NCBI GenBank assembly: GCA_019912425.1
Contig: JAIOIU010000080.1
Location: forward strand, 1 to 64,000
Origin: Candidatus Methylomirabilis tolerans
GTDB lineage: Bacteria > Methylomirabilota > Methylomirabilia > Methylomirabilales > Methylomirabilaceae
Reading direction: 5' to 3'
DNA: 64,000 bases
Shown here one piece after another: positions 44,267 through 52,334 of the stretch. The position numbers and the translations under genes were made by a program. The notes below the pieces were generated by a model, which saw nothing but the letters and a program-made list of their open reading frames with translations, was not told where the DNA came from and did no database searches. Each line of letters opens with the position of its first letter. The first letter of the stretch is position 1.

Positions 44267-45243
44267 TGGTGCACCTCCTGCGACTCTTTGGTCACCAGGC
44301 GGACGAAGATCTCCTCCAAGCTCATGTCTGCGGGTCGGAGCTCCAGCAGCCCCCATCCGCGCTCGACGATCAGGCGAGATACTTCCCGGCGCAGGTCACA
44401 GTTACGCTCCGACTCCACGATGAAGTTCTTGGCGGTCTCGCCTGCCTGTGCGTCGCACGCAGACAGGTGCGCCTCATCCTCCGCTACAACGCGCAGCACG
44501 CCGGGAAGCTGTGTCAGGGCTACGCCGACCTGGTCCACTGGCCCATCGACCCTGATGCGCAGTTTGGTGGAGCTCTGAAGCCCGGCTGTAAGGTTCTCCG
44601 GGGTGTCGACCGCTACGACCTGTCCATTGTTAATGATAATGACCCGATGGCAGATCATGCTGACCTCTGGCAGGATGTGAGTCGATAGGATGACCGTACT
44701 TTGGCCGGCCAGCTCCTTGATAAGCTGCCTGATCTCGATAATCTGCTTTGGGTCGAGCCCGATGGTCGGCTCGTCCAGGATCAGCACCTCGGGATCGTTG
44801 AGCAGCGCCTGGGCGATCCCAACCCGCTGCCTGTAGCCGCGTGAGAGCGCCCCGATCAGCGTCCGCCGTACTCCAGCCACCCCGCACTTATCCATAATCT
44901 CGCCGACCCTGTGGCGCCTCCGCCCGCGCTCCAGGCCTTTGACCTCTGCCACGAATTCCAGGTAGTCAGTCACCTTCATGTCGGTGTAGAGCGGCACGTT
45001 CTCCGGCAGGTAGCCGATGCGTCGCCGCATCTGAAGCGACTCGGTAAGGACGTCGTAGCCGGCGACGCGGGCCGTCCCGCTGCTGGGCGGCAGGAAGCCG
45101 GTGAGAATCCGCATCGTCGTGGTCTTGCCGGCGCCGTTCGGCCCGAGGAACCCCACGATCTCGCCTTTCTCAATCTTGAAGGATACATCCCGAATCGCCG
45201 TGAACTTATCGTAATATTTCGTCAGCTTGTCCGCTTCGATCAT
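44263..45243 (-). CDS. ABC transporter ATP-binding protein (GldA-like)
   Basis: 326 residues, ATG 45243 directly after GGAGGCAGG. Walker A GPNGAGKTTTMR, signature LSRGYRQRVGIAQ, Walker B VLILDEPTIGLD and the H-loop STHILPEV are intact. The C-terminal extension (VALTQLPGVLRVVAEDEAHL...) contains the residues LSACDAQAG, encoded by an imperfect palindrome (44440-44471) found elsewhere in the window. The repeat thus sits in frame in a non-catalytic region. First gene of the Gld-type operon. Confidence 0.9.
   Translation of the reverse strand: MIEADKLTKYYDKFTAIRDVSFKIEKGEIVGFLGPNGAGKTTTMRILTGFLPPSSGTARVAGYDVLTESLQMRRRIGYLPENVPLYTDMKVTDYLEFVAEVKGLERGRRRHRVGEIMDKCGVAGVRRTLIGALSRGYRQRVGIAQALLNDPEVLILDEPTIGLDPKQIIEIRQLIKELAGQSTVILSTHILPEVSMICHRVIIINNGQVVAVDTPENLTAGLQSSTKLRIRVDGPVDQVGVALTQLPGVLRVVAEDEAHLSACDAQAGETAKNFIVESERNCDLRREVSRLIVERGWGLLELRPADMSLEEIFVRLVTKESQEVHQ
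44440..44471. repeat. CTGTCTGCGT palindrome inside the ABC ATPase gene
   Basis: CCTGCCTGTGCGT / ACGCAGACAGG arms around CGC. Same element as at 40046-40082, 45548-45582 and 46720-46752. Adds about ten residues without breaking the frame. Confidence 0.75.
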
Positions 45244-45449
45244 CCTGCCTCCTATGAGTACCAGCCTATCCGTGGGGAAGGCTCAATTTATAGAGGAGCC
45301 GCTGCCATCATACACAATCATGTCCGCCGGATGCAATACCGGGAGACGCTATTGAAAGTCCATAGACTTATCGTGACAGGGTCAGAGAGGGATGTGTGGT
45401 CTTGCTTGCTATGGAGACAATATATATAGCCTCACTACTACCCCAGCGG
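45244..45449. other. Intergenic region between divergent units
   Basis: Spacer between the Gld-type operon (-) and lipA (+), before repeat copy B. No gene seen. Confidence 0.3.
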
Positions 45450-45628
45450 TGAATCCCCAAAGGGTTGAGTTCCCGCGGCGTGCCGCAAGTGCGTCATACC
45501 GACGGACCCCGGATCAAAGTCCTGGGCAGGCGGGTTACGCACCTGCCTGTGCGTGTCCGCACGCAGACAGGCGGAATGACGGGCAGAACAGAAGACGATA
45601 CCCCGCAGCGTGCCGCGGGGTAGTTCAC
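45450..45628. repeat. Long dispersed repeat, copy B
   Basis: About 179 bases matching 39932-40140 through most of its length, in the same orientation. Contains CCGCGGCGTGCCGCAAGTG near the left end, the CTGTCTGCGT palindrome (45548-45582) in the middle, and a strong closing hairpin ACCCCGC-AGCGTGCC-GCGGGGT. No open frame suggests a coding role. Confidence 0.8.
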
Positions 45629-45800
45629 TCGATTGACGTTGGGAGAGCAGTGATCGGAAATAGCTGTACGTCGACCTATGTCGACCTGGAATGTTGACAG
45701 ACGAATCAAGACATGGTAGAAAAACGTACATCGTAACTATTATCCGCCTACCCAAACGGCGAGCTGACCAATCACTTTTGCTGGCTCAAACGAGGCATGT

Positions 45801-46739
45801 GTGCTCCAACCGGCTAAGGCAACGCCGCTGATTTCGCTTCCCGAGATTTTTGGCTCACCAAAGCCGCCTTGGCTGAAGGTTAAAGCTCCAGGATCACCTA
45901 ATTATCTTCGGTTGAAGCGACTCCTCCAAGAGCGGCAGCTTCACACCATTTGCGAAGAGGCTCTTTGTCCTAATATTGGTGAGTGCTGGCAACAGCTCAC
46001 TGCGACCTTTCTCATCCTAGGCGAGGTCTGTACCCGCAATTGTAGTTTTTGTGCCGCTACGCACGGTAGGCCGACGGAACTTGATCCGACCGAACCGGAG
46101 CGAGTGGCCAAGGCGGTTTACGAACTGGGGTTAGTCCACGCGGTCATCACTTCCGTGAATCGCGATGATCTGATCGATGGTGGGGCGAGGATCTTTGCGA
46201 CGGTGATTCGTCGAATTCGAGAGCTGTCGCCGAATTGCAGTATCGAAGTGCTGGTTCCTGATTTCCGCGGCAGTGAGGCGGCACTGAGAACTGTTGTCGA
46301 TGCGGCGCCGACCATTCTCAATCACAACATAGAAACGGTTCCCCGGTTGTACCGGGAGGTCCGTCCTGGAGCACGCTATGAGCAGTCACTCGAGCTTCTG
46401 GCCGGGGCGAGACGAACGTTGCCGGAGTTGGTGACGAAGTCGGGAATTATCATGGGATTCGGAGAAGAGTGGCAGGAGTTGCTCCGGACGATGGCGGATC
46501 TCAGAGGGGTAGATTGCGATATTCTGACGCTGGGGCAATACCTGCGGCCAAGCCGTGCGCACCTACCGGTTATGAAATACTATACCCCGGAGGAGTTCAA
46601 GGAATTAAAGGCAATTGGAGAAGGAATGGGGTTTAAGCACGTAGAATCCGGGCCCTTAGTGCGGAGTTCGTATCATGCCCGCGGCCAAGCCGAGGAAGTC
46701 GGCCGGAAGCGTGAGAGCGGCCTGTCTGCGTGCGGATAG
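45801..46739 (+). CDS. lipA: Lipoyl synthase
   Basis: 312 residues from GTG 45801. Radical SAM enzyme that inserts two sulfurs into octanoyl groups on lipoyl domains. Auxiliary cluster cysteines C51, C56 and C62 (CEEALCPNIGECW) and radical SAM cysteines C77, C81 and C84 (CTRNCSFC) are intact, as is the C-terminal RSSYHA. The last residues (LSACG and stop) lie in a copy of the CTGTCTGCGT palindrome, so the repeat supplies the stop codon. It lies just before pyruvate dehydrogenase, whose E2 subunit is a substrate. Confidence 0.95.
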   Translation: MLQPAKATPLISLPEIFGSPKPPWLKVKAPGSPNYLRLKRLLQERQLHTICEEALCPNIGECWQQLTATFLILGEVCTRNCSFCAATHGRPTELDPTEPERVAKAVYELGLVHAVITSVNRDDLIDGGARIFATVIRRIRELSPNCSIEVLVPDFRGSEAALRTVVDAAPTILNHNIETVPRLYREVRPGARYEQSLELLAGARRTLPELVTKSGIIMGFGEEWQELLRTMADLRGVDCDILTLGQYLRPSRAHLPVMKYYTPEEFKELKAIGEGMGFKHVESGPLVRSSYHARGQAEEVGRKRESGLSACG

Positions 46740-46752
46740 GCACAGGCAGGGA
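46720..46752. repeat. CTGTCTGCGT palindrome at the lipA 3' end
   Basis: GCCTGTCTGCGTGCGG, then ATAGG, then CACAGGCAGG. Supplies the last lipA codons and its stop, and ends 10 bases before pdhA. Confidence 0.75.
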
Positions 46753-46762
46753 GGACTGAGCT

Positions 46763-47734
46763 ATGCAGAAGTTAGAGCGGAAGGAGCTGGTGGATCTGCT
46801 TCGGCAGATGCTCCTGATGCGGCGGTTTGAGGAGAAGTGCGCGGAGATGTACGCCACAGGGAAGATCGGCGGCTTCCTCCATTTGTATATCGGCCAGGAG
46901 GCAGTCGCGACCGGTGCCATTTCTGTACTGCGACCAGACGACTATGTCATTGCCAGCTACCGGGAACACGGCCATGCCTTGGCTAAGGGCGTCGATCCAC
47001 GGAAGATGATGGCGGAGCTGTTCGGACGGGCCGATGGCCTTTGCAAGGGTAAGGGTGGATCGATGCACTTGTTCGATAAGGCCCATAATTTCCTGGGTGG
47101 CCATGCGATTGTGGCCGGACAGATCCCGATCGGGACCGGCGCCGCCTTCGCGAGCCAGTACGAGGGGAAGGATCAGGTAACGCTCTGCTTTTTTGGGGAC
47201 GCTGCCGTCAACCAGGGGGTATTTCACGAGGCGCTCAATCTTGCGGCTCTGTGGCACTTGCCGATCGTCTATATTTGCGAGAACAACCGTTACGGTATGG
47301 GCACGGCCGTGGAGCGCGCGACCCCGGTCAAGGAGCTGTACCGGAGGGCTGAGACGTATGGGATACCCGGCGAAGCGGTAGACGGGATGGATGTTCTGGC
47401 TGTTCGGGAATGTGTGGGATCGGCTGTTGAACGGGCGCGACGAGAGCGTATTCCATCCCTCATTGAGGCCAAGACGTATCGATTCCGCGGGCATTCGATG
47501 GCGGATCCGGGAACCTACCGGACGAAAGAGGAGGTTGAACGGGAAAAACAACGAGACCCGCTCTCACTTTTCCGGGATCACCTCATGACCGAGACGGTGA
47601 TAAAGGAATCGGATTGGAAGGCGCTGGAGAAAGAGGTTCGATTCACTGTGGAGGAGGCGGTTCGCTACGCTGATGCCTCCCCTGAGCCGCCGGTGGAGTG
47701 GCTACACACCGACGTCTACGTCTCAGAGCGCTGA
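46763..47734 (+). CDS. pdhA: Pyruvate dehydrogenase E1 component, alpha subunit
   Basis: 323 residues, ATG 46763. The alpha chain of the heterotetrameric thiamine-diphosphate E1. TPP-binding motif from GDAAVNQG to CENNRYGMGT, N-terminal LLRQMLLMRRFEEKCAEMY, phosphorylation-loop-like region YRFRGHSMADPGTYRT. Decarboxylates pyruvate (or acetoin/2-oxoacid relatives; specificity cannot be fixed from sequence). First of four contiguous complex genes after lipA. Confidence 0.93.
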   Translation: MQKLERKELVDLLRQMLLMRRFEEKCAEMYATGKIGGFLHLYIGQEAVATGAISVLRPDDYVIASYREHGHALAKGVDPRKMMAELFGRADGLCKGKGGSMHLFDKAHNFLGGHAIVAGQIPIGTGAAFASQYEGKDQVTLCFFGDAAVNQGVFHEALNLAALWHLPIVYICENNRYGMGTAVERATPVKELYRRAETYGIPGEAVDGMDVLAVRECVGSAVERARRERIPSLIEAKTYRFRGHSMADPGTYRTKEEVEREKQRDPLSLFRDHLMTETVIKESDWKALEKEVRFTVEEAVRYADASPEPPVEWLHTDVYVSER

Positions 47735-47750
47735 GGGAGGAAACGAGAAC

Positions 47751-48728
47751 ATGGCGATCATCACCTATCGAGAAGCCCTGAATCAAGCGCTGCGTGAAGA
47801 GATGCGCCGGGACTCTCGCGTGTTTCTTATGGGGGAGGAGGTAGGTCTCTACCAGGGGGCCTATAAGGTCAGTCAAGGTCTACTTGAGGAGTTCGGTCCG
47901 AAGCGGGTCATCGACACCCCGATCAGCGAGGCCGGGTTCACCGGCGTTGGTATCGGGGCGGCAATGGTCGGATTGCGGCCGATTGTCGAGATGATGACCT
48001 TTAACTTCGCACTGGTGGCCGTTGATCAGATCGTCAATCAAGCGGCCAAGATCCTGTACATGTCCGGCGGTCAGTACAATGTTCCACTGGTCATTCGCGG
48101 TCCTGGCGGCCCGGCGCATCAATTGGCGGCGCAGCACTCCCAGAGTATGGAATCGTACTTCTATCACGTTCCTGGTCTCAAGATTGTGCGCCCTGGGACA
48201 CCCAAGGATGCGAAGGGGCTCCTTAAGAGCGCGATCCGGGATGATGACCCGGTGATCTTCATCGAGTCGGAGCTGCTGTATGGGACTAAGGGCGAGGTGC
48301 CGGATGGCGACTATACCATCCCACTCGGGGTCGGCGAAATTAAGCGGGAAGGGCGCGACGTAACCATTGTGGCCTACTCCACGATGCTCCTGCTGGCCTT
48401 GCAGGCGGCGGAGGAGTTGGAGCAGGAGGGGATCTCTGCAGAGGTGGTGGATCCGCGTACGCTCCGCCCGCTGGATACCGGGCTCATCATCGGGTCGGTC
48501 AGGAAAACCAATCGGGCTGTGGTGATGGAGTCCGGCGCCGGGTTCGGCGGGATTGGGACGGTGATCGGGGAAATCATTTCTGAACAGGCCTTTGATTACC
48601 TGGACGCACCGGTGGAACGGGTGACCGGCGCCAACGCCCCGACGCCGTATGCGAAGAATCTCGAGCGCGCCAAGGTTCCGAGCAAAGAACGGGTTGTCGC
48701 GGCGGTCAAGAAGGTCCTCGCGATTTAG
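47751..48728 (+). CDS. pdhB: Pyruvate dehydrogenase E1 component, beta subunit
   Basis: 325 residues from ATG 47751 (GGGAGGAAACGAG upstream), 16 bases after pdhA. Typical E1-beta sequence: ITYREALNQALREEMRRDSR, FLMGEEVGLYQGAYKVSQGL, DTPISEAGFTGVGIGAAMVG, QLAAQHSQSMESYF, and C-terminal VTGANAPTPYAKNLE. Completes the active site with PdhA. Followed by an 89-base spacer of near-tandem repeats before the E2 gene. Confidence 0.94.
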   Translation: MAIITYREALNQALREEMRRDSRVFLMGEEVGLYQGAYKVSQGLLEEFGPKRVIDTPISEAGFTGVGIGAAMVGLRPIVEMMTFNFALVAVDQIVNQAAKILYMSGGQYNVPLVIRGPGGPAHQLAAQHSQSMESYFYHVPGLKIVRPGTPKDAKGLLKSAIRDDDPVIFIESELLYGTKGEVPDGDYTIPLGVGEIKREGRDVTIVAYSTMLLLALQAAEELEQEGISAEVVDPRTLRPLDTGLIIGSVRKTNRAVVMESGAGFGGIGTVIGEIISEQAFDYLDAPVERVTGANAPTPYAKNLERAKVPSKERVVAAVKKVLAI

Positions 48729-48815
48729 GTCGTTTAGTCTGTTCAGTCTATTCGGTCGTTCCGTCAAACAGACCAGTTCGACCAAACAGACCAAACAGAC
48801 CAAACAGACTACAAG
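48727..48815. repeat. Near-tandem repeats between pdhB and pdhC
   Basis: TTTAGTCTGTTCAGTCTATTCGG on the left is partly complementary to the ACCAAACAGACCAAACAGAC units on the right (9-base period CCAAACAGA), so the spacer can fold into an imperfect hairpin. The ribosome site AAGAAGGAG of pdhC follows it. Confidence 0.7.
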
Positions 48816-48832
48816 AAGGAGACACGCGTACG

Positions 48833-50089
48833 ATGGCCGTTTCTGTGGTCATGCCCAGATTAAGCGATACCATGGAGGAGGGGAAGATCCTTCGATGGTT
48901 GAAGAAAGAAGGAGATCGGATAGAGGGGGGTGACATCATCGCCGAGATCCAGACCGACAAGGCCGACATCGAGATGGAAGCCTTTGGATCGGGCACCCTT
49001 CGAAAGATTTTCGTTGGGGCGGGCGAGTCAGCGCCGGTCGGCCATGTGATCGGGGTGATTGCCGAGAGCGATGAGGATATTTCGACACTGCTTCCACCTG
49101 GTACCGGTTTGGCCGTTCACACTGCGACACCGACTCGGTCAGACGCCCCTATGCTAGTCTCTGCTCCTCTTCAAGCGGCTCCTCCAGGGCGTGTCAAGGC
49201 TTCACCGTTGGCAAAGAGGCTTGCGCGAGCGCAGGGCATCGACCTATCCGGAGTAAGTGGGTCTGGTCCTGGCGGAAGGGTCATTCGCCGGGACCTGGCA
49301 GCCATGATGCCATCGACTACGGCTGCCGGTGAGGCTACGCCATCGATTTCGCCGACGCCCTCAATCCCGGAGCGTGCCGTCTCGGCTGGCACACCTGCGC
49401 CATCGACGGGCTTTGAGGATCTCGAGCTTTCTCCGATGCGTCGTGCGATTGCCAAGCGCGTCACCCAGAGCATGACGACCGTGCCGCACTTTTACTTGAC
49501 GGTCGAGGTGGCGATGGACAAGGCCACGGAGTTGCGTGAGACGATGCAGGCCCAAATGCCGGACGTTAAGGTAACCTTTACTGACATCATCATCAGGGCC
49601 GTGGCGATGGCCCTCGAACGTCATCCGGCAGTCAATGCATCATTCGTGGGCGAACGGATTCGCATCTACTCCCAGGTCAATATCGGCATCGCGGTAGCAC
49701 TTGAAGCGGGACTCATTACCACGGTGTTGCGTGACTGTGGTCGGAAAAGTCTGGCGCAGATCGTGAGGGAAACGAAAAGCCTGATCGAGCGAGCCAGGGC
49801 CCAGAAGCTGAGATCTGAAGAATATTCCGGAGGCACCTTTACCGTTTCGAATCTCGGCATGTATGAGATAGAAGAGTTTACCGCGATCATCAATCCCCCG
49901 GAAGCCGCTATTCTGGCAATTGGCGCGATCCGGAGTAAGCCGGTCATTGTAGATGGGGGAGTACAGGTCGGCCAGCGAATGCGGATGACGCTTTCCTGCG
50001 ATCATCGGGCGGTAGATGGCCTGACGGGCGCGACATTTCTCCAAGAGGTGAAGCGGCTGCTTGAGCACCCGTTTCACCTTGTTCTGTAG
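48833..50089 (+). CDS. pdhC: Dihydrolipoamide acetyltransferase (E2)
   Basis: 418 residues. One N-terminal lipoyl domain (MPRLSDTMEEGKILRWLKKE, lipoyl-lysine in TDKADIEM), an Ala/Pro/Thr-rich linker, a peripheral subunit-binding domain (ASPLAKRLARAQGIDLSGV), a second linker and the catalytic core with the active-site DHRAVDG (LSCDHRAVDGLTGA, near the C terminus). Accepts the acetyl group from E1 and hands it to CoA. Confidence 0.94.
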   Translation: MAVSVVMPRLSDTMEEGKILRWLKKEGDRIEGGDIIAEIQTDKADIEMEAFGSGTLRKIFVGAGESAPVGHVIGVIAESDEDISTLLPPGTGLAVHTATPTRSDAPMLVSAPLQAAPPGRVKASPLAKRLARAQGIDLSGVSGSGPGGRVIRRDLAAMMPSTTAAGEATPSISPTPSIPERAVSAGTPAPSTGFEDLELSPMRRAIAKRVTQSMTTVPHFYLTVEVAMDKATELRETMQAQMPDVKVTFTDIIIRAVAMALERHPAVNASFVGERIRIYSQVNIGIAVALEAGLITTVLRDCGRKSLAQIVRETKSLIERARAQKLRSEEYSGGTFTVSNLGMYEIEEFTAIINPPEAAILAIGAIRSKPVIVDGGVQVGQRMRMTLSCDHRAVDGLTGATFLQEVKRLLEHPFHLVL

Positions 50090-50100
50090 CGGAAGCCGTG

Positions 50101-51510
50101 ATGGGATCGGACGAGCGAACGTTTGATCTGGCAGTGATTGGGGCGGGCCCAGGCGGCTACGTGGCATCGATCCGCGCTGCGCAACTCGGGATGCGGGTAG
50201 CTCTCGTCGAGCGAGATCGATTGGGCGGGATCTGTCTCAACTGGGGGTGCATCCCGACGAAGGCATTACTTCAAAGCGCGCACATCCTTTCTCTTATGCG
50301 CCGCGCTGAGGAGTTTGGGATTCACGCGGACAATCTCCGGGCGGACTTCGGTGTTGCCATCACGCGCAGCCGCGAGAAAGCGGAGCGACTGTCCAAGGGT
50401 ATTGAGTATCTAATGCGCAAGAACAAAGTCGCCGTCTTCCCTGGAGAAGCCCGCTTCACGTCGGCCACGGCACTCGAGATTACGGGTAGGGACGAAAAAT
50501 CAAATGGGCCGATCCGGGCGGAACGGATTCTTCTGGCAACCGGCTCGCGACCGAGATTGCTGCCGGGCCTGCCGATCGATGGCAAGGTCGTCCTCACCAG
50601 CACCGAGGCTATGCTGCTTGGCCGAGTTCCTGCCTCTATGATCATCATTGGAGGAGGAGCGATCGGCGTGGAGTTTGCCGACATCTATCAGGCGTACGGA
50701 ACCGCTGTGACAATTGTTGAACTGCTGCCGACGATCCTTCCCTATGAGGACGAGGAGATCACGGCGCTCCTGCACCGTTCTTTGACCAAAAAGGGGATCA
50801 GGATCCTCACCGGGACGAAGGTTGAGCAGGTGATCGTTGGGGCAGGGGAGGCCAAGGTCAGGGTATCGAGCAACGGCGATAGCCAGGAGCTCCTCGGTGA
50901 GACGGTGCTGGTAGCGGTAGGCAGGGTGCCGAACTCTGAGGTAGGCGGCTTGAAGGAGCTGGGCGTGGCGACGAAGAATGGATATGTCGCGGTGAACGAG
51001 CGAATGGAGTCCAGTGTCGCCGGAATCTACGCCATCGGCGATCTTGCCGGTGCGCCGCTCCTGGCTCACAAGGCTTCTCACGAGGGAATTGTCGTCGTCG
51101 AAAAGATGGCCAAGCCGGACGATGTCACACCGGTGGATCCCAGACGAATCCCGAGTTGCACTTACTGTTACCCACAGGTCGCCAGTATCGGTTTGACGGA
51201 GGCGAAGGCGAAGGCCGAAGGGCACGCGATACGTGTCGGCCGGTTCCCGTTCAGTGCGAGCGGGATGGCGATCACCCTTGGCGAGACCGAGGGGATGGTC
51301 AAGGTGATCGCCGATGCAACACATGGAGAGATCCTGGGTGTACACATCATGGGTGCCCATGCCACCGAACTGATCGCCGAGGCCGGCCTGGCGATGGCAT
51401 TGGAGGCCACTCCGGAAGAGATTGCCGGCTCGATTCATGCCCACCCAACCCTTTCCGAGGCGATGGGGGAAGCTGCCCTTGCCACCCTTGGGCGCACGAT
51501 CCATGTATAA
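50101..51510 (+). CDS. lpdA: Dihydrolipoamide dehydrogenase (E3)
   Basis: 469 residues from ATG 50101 (GGAAG five bases upstream; GTG 50098 also possible). FAD-binding GAGPGGYVASIRAAQLG, redox-active disulfide in GGICLNWGCIPTKAL, NAD-binding GGGAIGVEFADIYQAYG, second FAD motif GIYAIGDL and the C-terminal active-site His in HAHPTLSEA. Reoxidises the lipoyl arms of the complex with NAD+. Confidence 0.95.
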   Translation: MGSDERTFDLAVIGAGPGGYVASIRAAQLGMRVALVERDRLGGICLNWGCIPTKALLQSAHILSLMRRAEEFGIHADNLRADFGVAITRSREKAERLSKGIEYLMRKNKVAVFPGEARFTSATALEITGRDEKSNGPIRAERILLATGSRPRLLPGLPIDGKVVLTSTEAMLLGRVPASMIIIGGGAIGVEFADIYQAYGTAVTIVELLPTILPYEDEEITALLHRSLTKKGIRILTGTKVEQVIVGAGEAKVRVSSNGDSQELLGETVLVAVGRVPNSEVGGLKELGVATKNGYVAVNERMESSVAGIYAIGDLAGAPLLAHKASHEGIVVVEKMAKPDDVTPVDPRRIPSCTYCYPQVASIGLTEAKAKAEGHAIRVGRFPFSASGMAITLGETEGMVKVIADATHGEILGVHIMGAHATELIAEAGLAMALEATPEEIAGSIHAHPTLSEAMGEAALATLGRTIHV

Positions 51511-51599
51511 GACAGGGTGCAGGGTATAGGGGAGAGGACAGAAAGGGAGTCCCATCCGTTTTTCTTACCCTCACCCTTAGATGCTAAACCCTTTCGGTG

Positions 51600-52334
51600 A
51601 TGATGAGGACGTGTCGTCTAGTCGACCTGGGGCTCACGCCATACGACGAGTCATTAATCCTGCAACGACAATTGGCGATCCTTCGGGCTGAGGACCAGCT
51701 GGGGGACGTCTTACTCCTCGCTGAGCACCCGCCGGTTATCACTCTCGGGCGAGCCGGGCAGAAGGCTCACCTGCGCGTATCCGAATCCTCGCTGACCGTG
51801 CGTGGAATTGAGTTTTTCGAGGTAGAGCGTGGTGGTGACATGACCTATCATGGCCCCGGTCAGTTAGTGGGATACCCGATCCTCAATCTGGCCGAACACG
51901 GTCGTGACCTGCATCGCTACCTTCGGCAACTCGAAGAGGTCCTGATTATGACCATATCGGACTTCGGGATCGCTGCCGGCCGCTCACTCGGACGAACGGG
52001 CGTCTGGATCGGAGAAAGCAAGATTGCCTCGTTAGGCATTCATGTCAGCCGTTGGATCACCCGTCATGGCTTCGCACTGAACGTCAATATGGATCTGGCG
52101 CCGTTTGGGCTGATCGTGCCTTGCGGGATCCATGGCGCCGAGGCGACAAGCATGACACGGGAGTTGTCCCGTCCAATCTCGGTTCGTGAGGTGACGGCGG
52201 CGCTGATCGAACATTTCGAGGTTGAGTTCGGAATGTCTCTTCTACCTGTGTCGCTGCCTGAGCTTTTCAATTCGAGGGGTAGGGCAAGCACAATTGATAG
52301 GGGTGGGCCGGCTATCGTTCGAGGCGCGCGTTGA
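51600..52334 (+). CDS. lipB: Lipoyl(octanoyl) transferase
   Basis: 244 residues; ATG 51600 or 51603 (GTG 51597 precedes). Transfers octanoyl from acyl carrier protein to lipoyl domains, the step before LipA. Signature RGGDMTYHGPGQLVGYP, catalytic Lys in SKIASLGIHVSRW and catalytic Cys in LIVPCGI are present. The spacer from lpdA (51511-51599) contains a GGGTGCAGGGTATAGGG near-repeat and no gene. The stop overlaps the start of the HD-GYP gene (TGATG), implying translational coupling. Confidence 0.93.
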   Translation: MMRTCRLVDLGLTPYDESLILQRQLAILRAEDQLGDVLLLAEHPPVITLGRAGQKAHLRVSESSLTVRGIEFFEVERGGDMTYHGPGQLVGYPILNLAEHGRDLHRYLRQLEEVLIMTISDFGIAAGRSLGRTGVWIGESKIASLGIHVSRWITRHGFALNVNMDLAPFGLIVPCGIHGAEATSMTRELSRPISVREVTAALIEHFEVEFGMSLLPVSLPELFNSRGRASTIDRGGPAIVRGAR

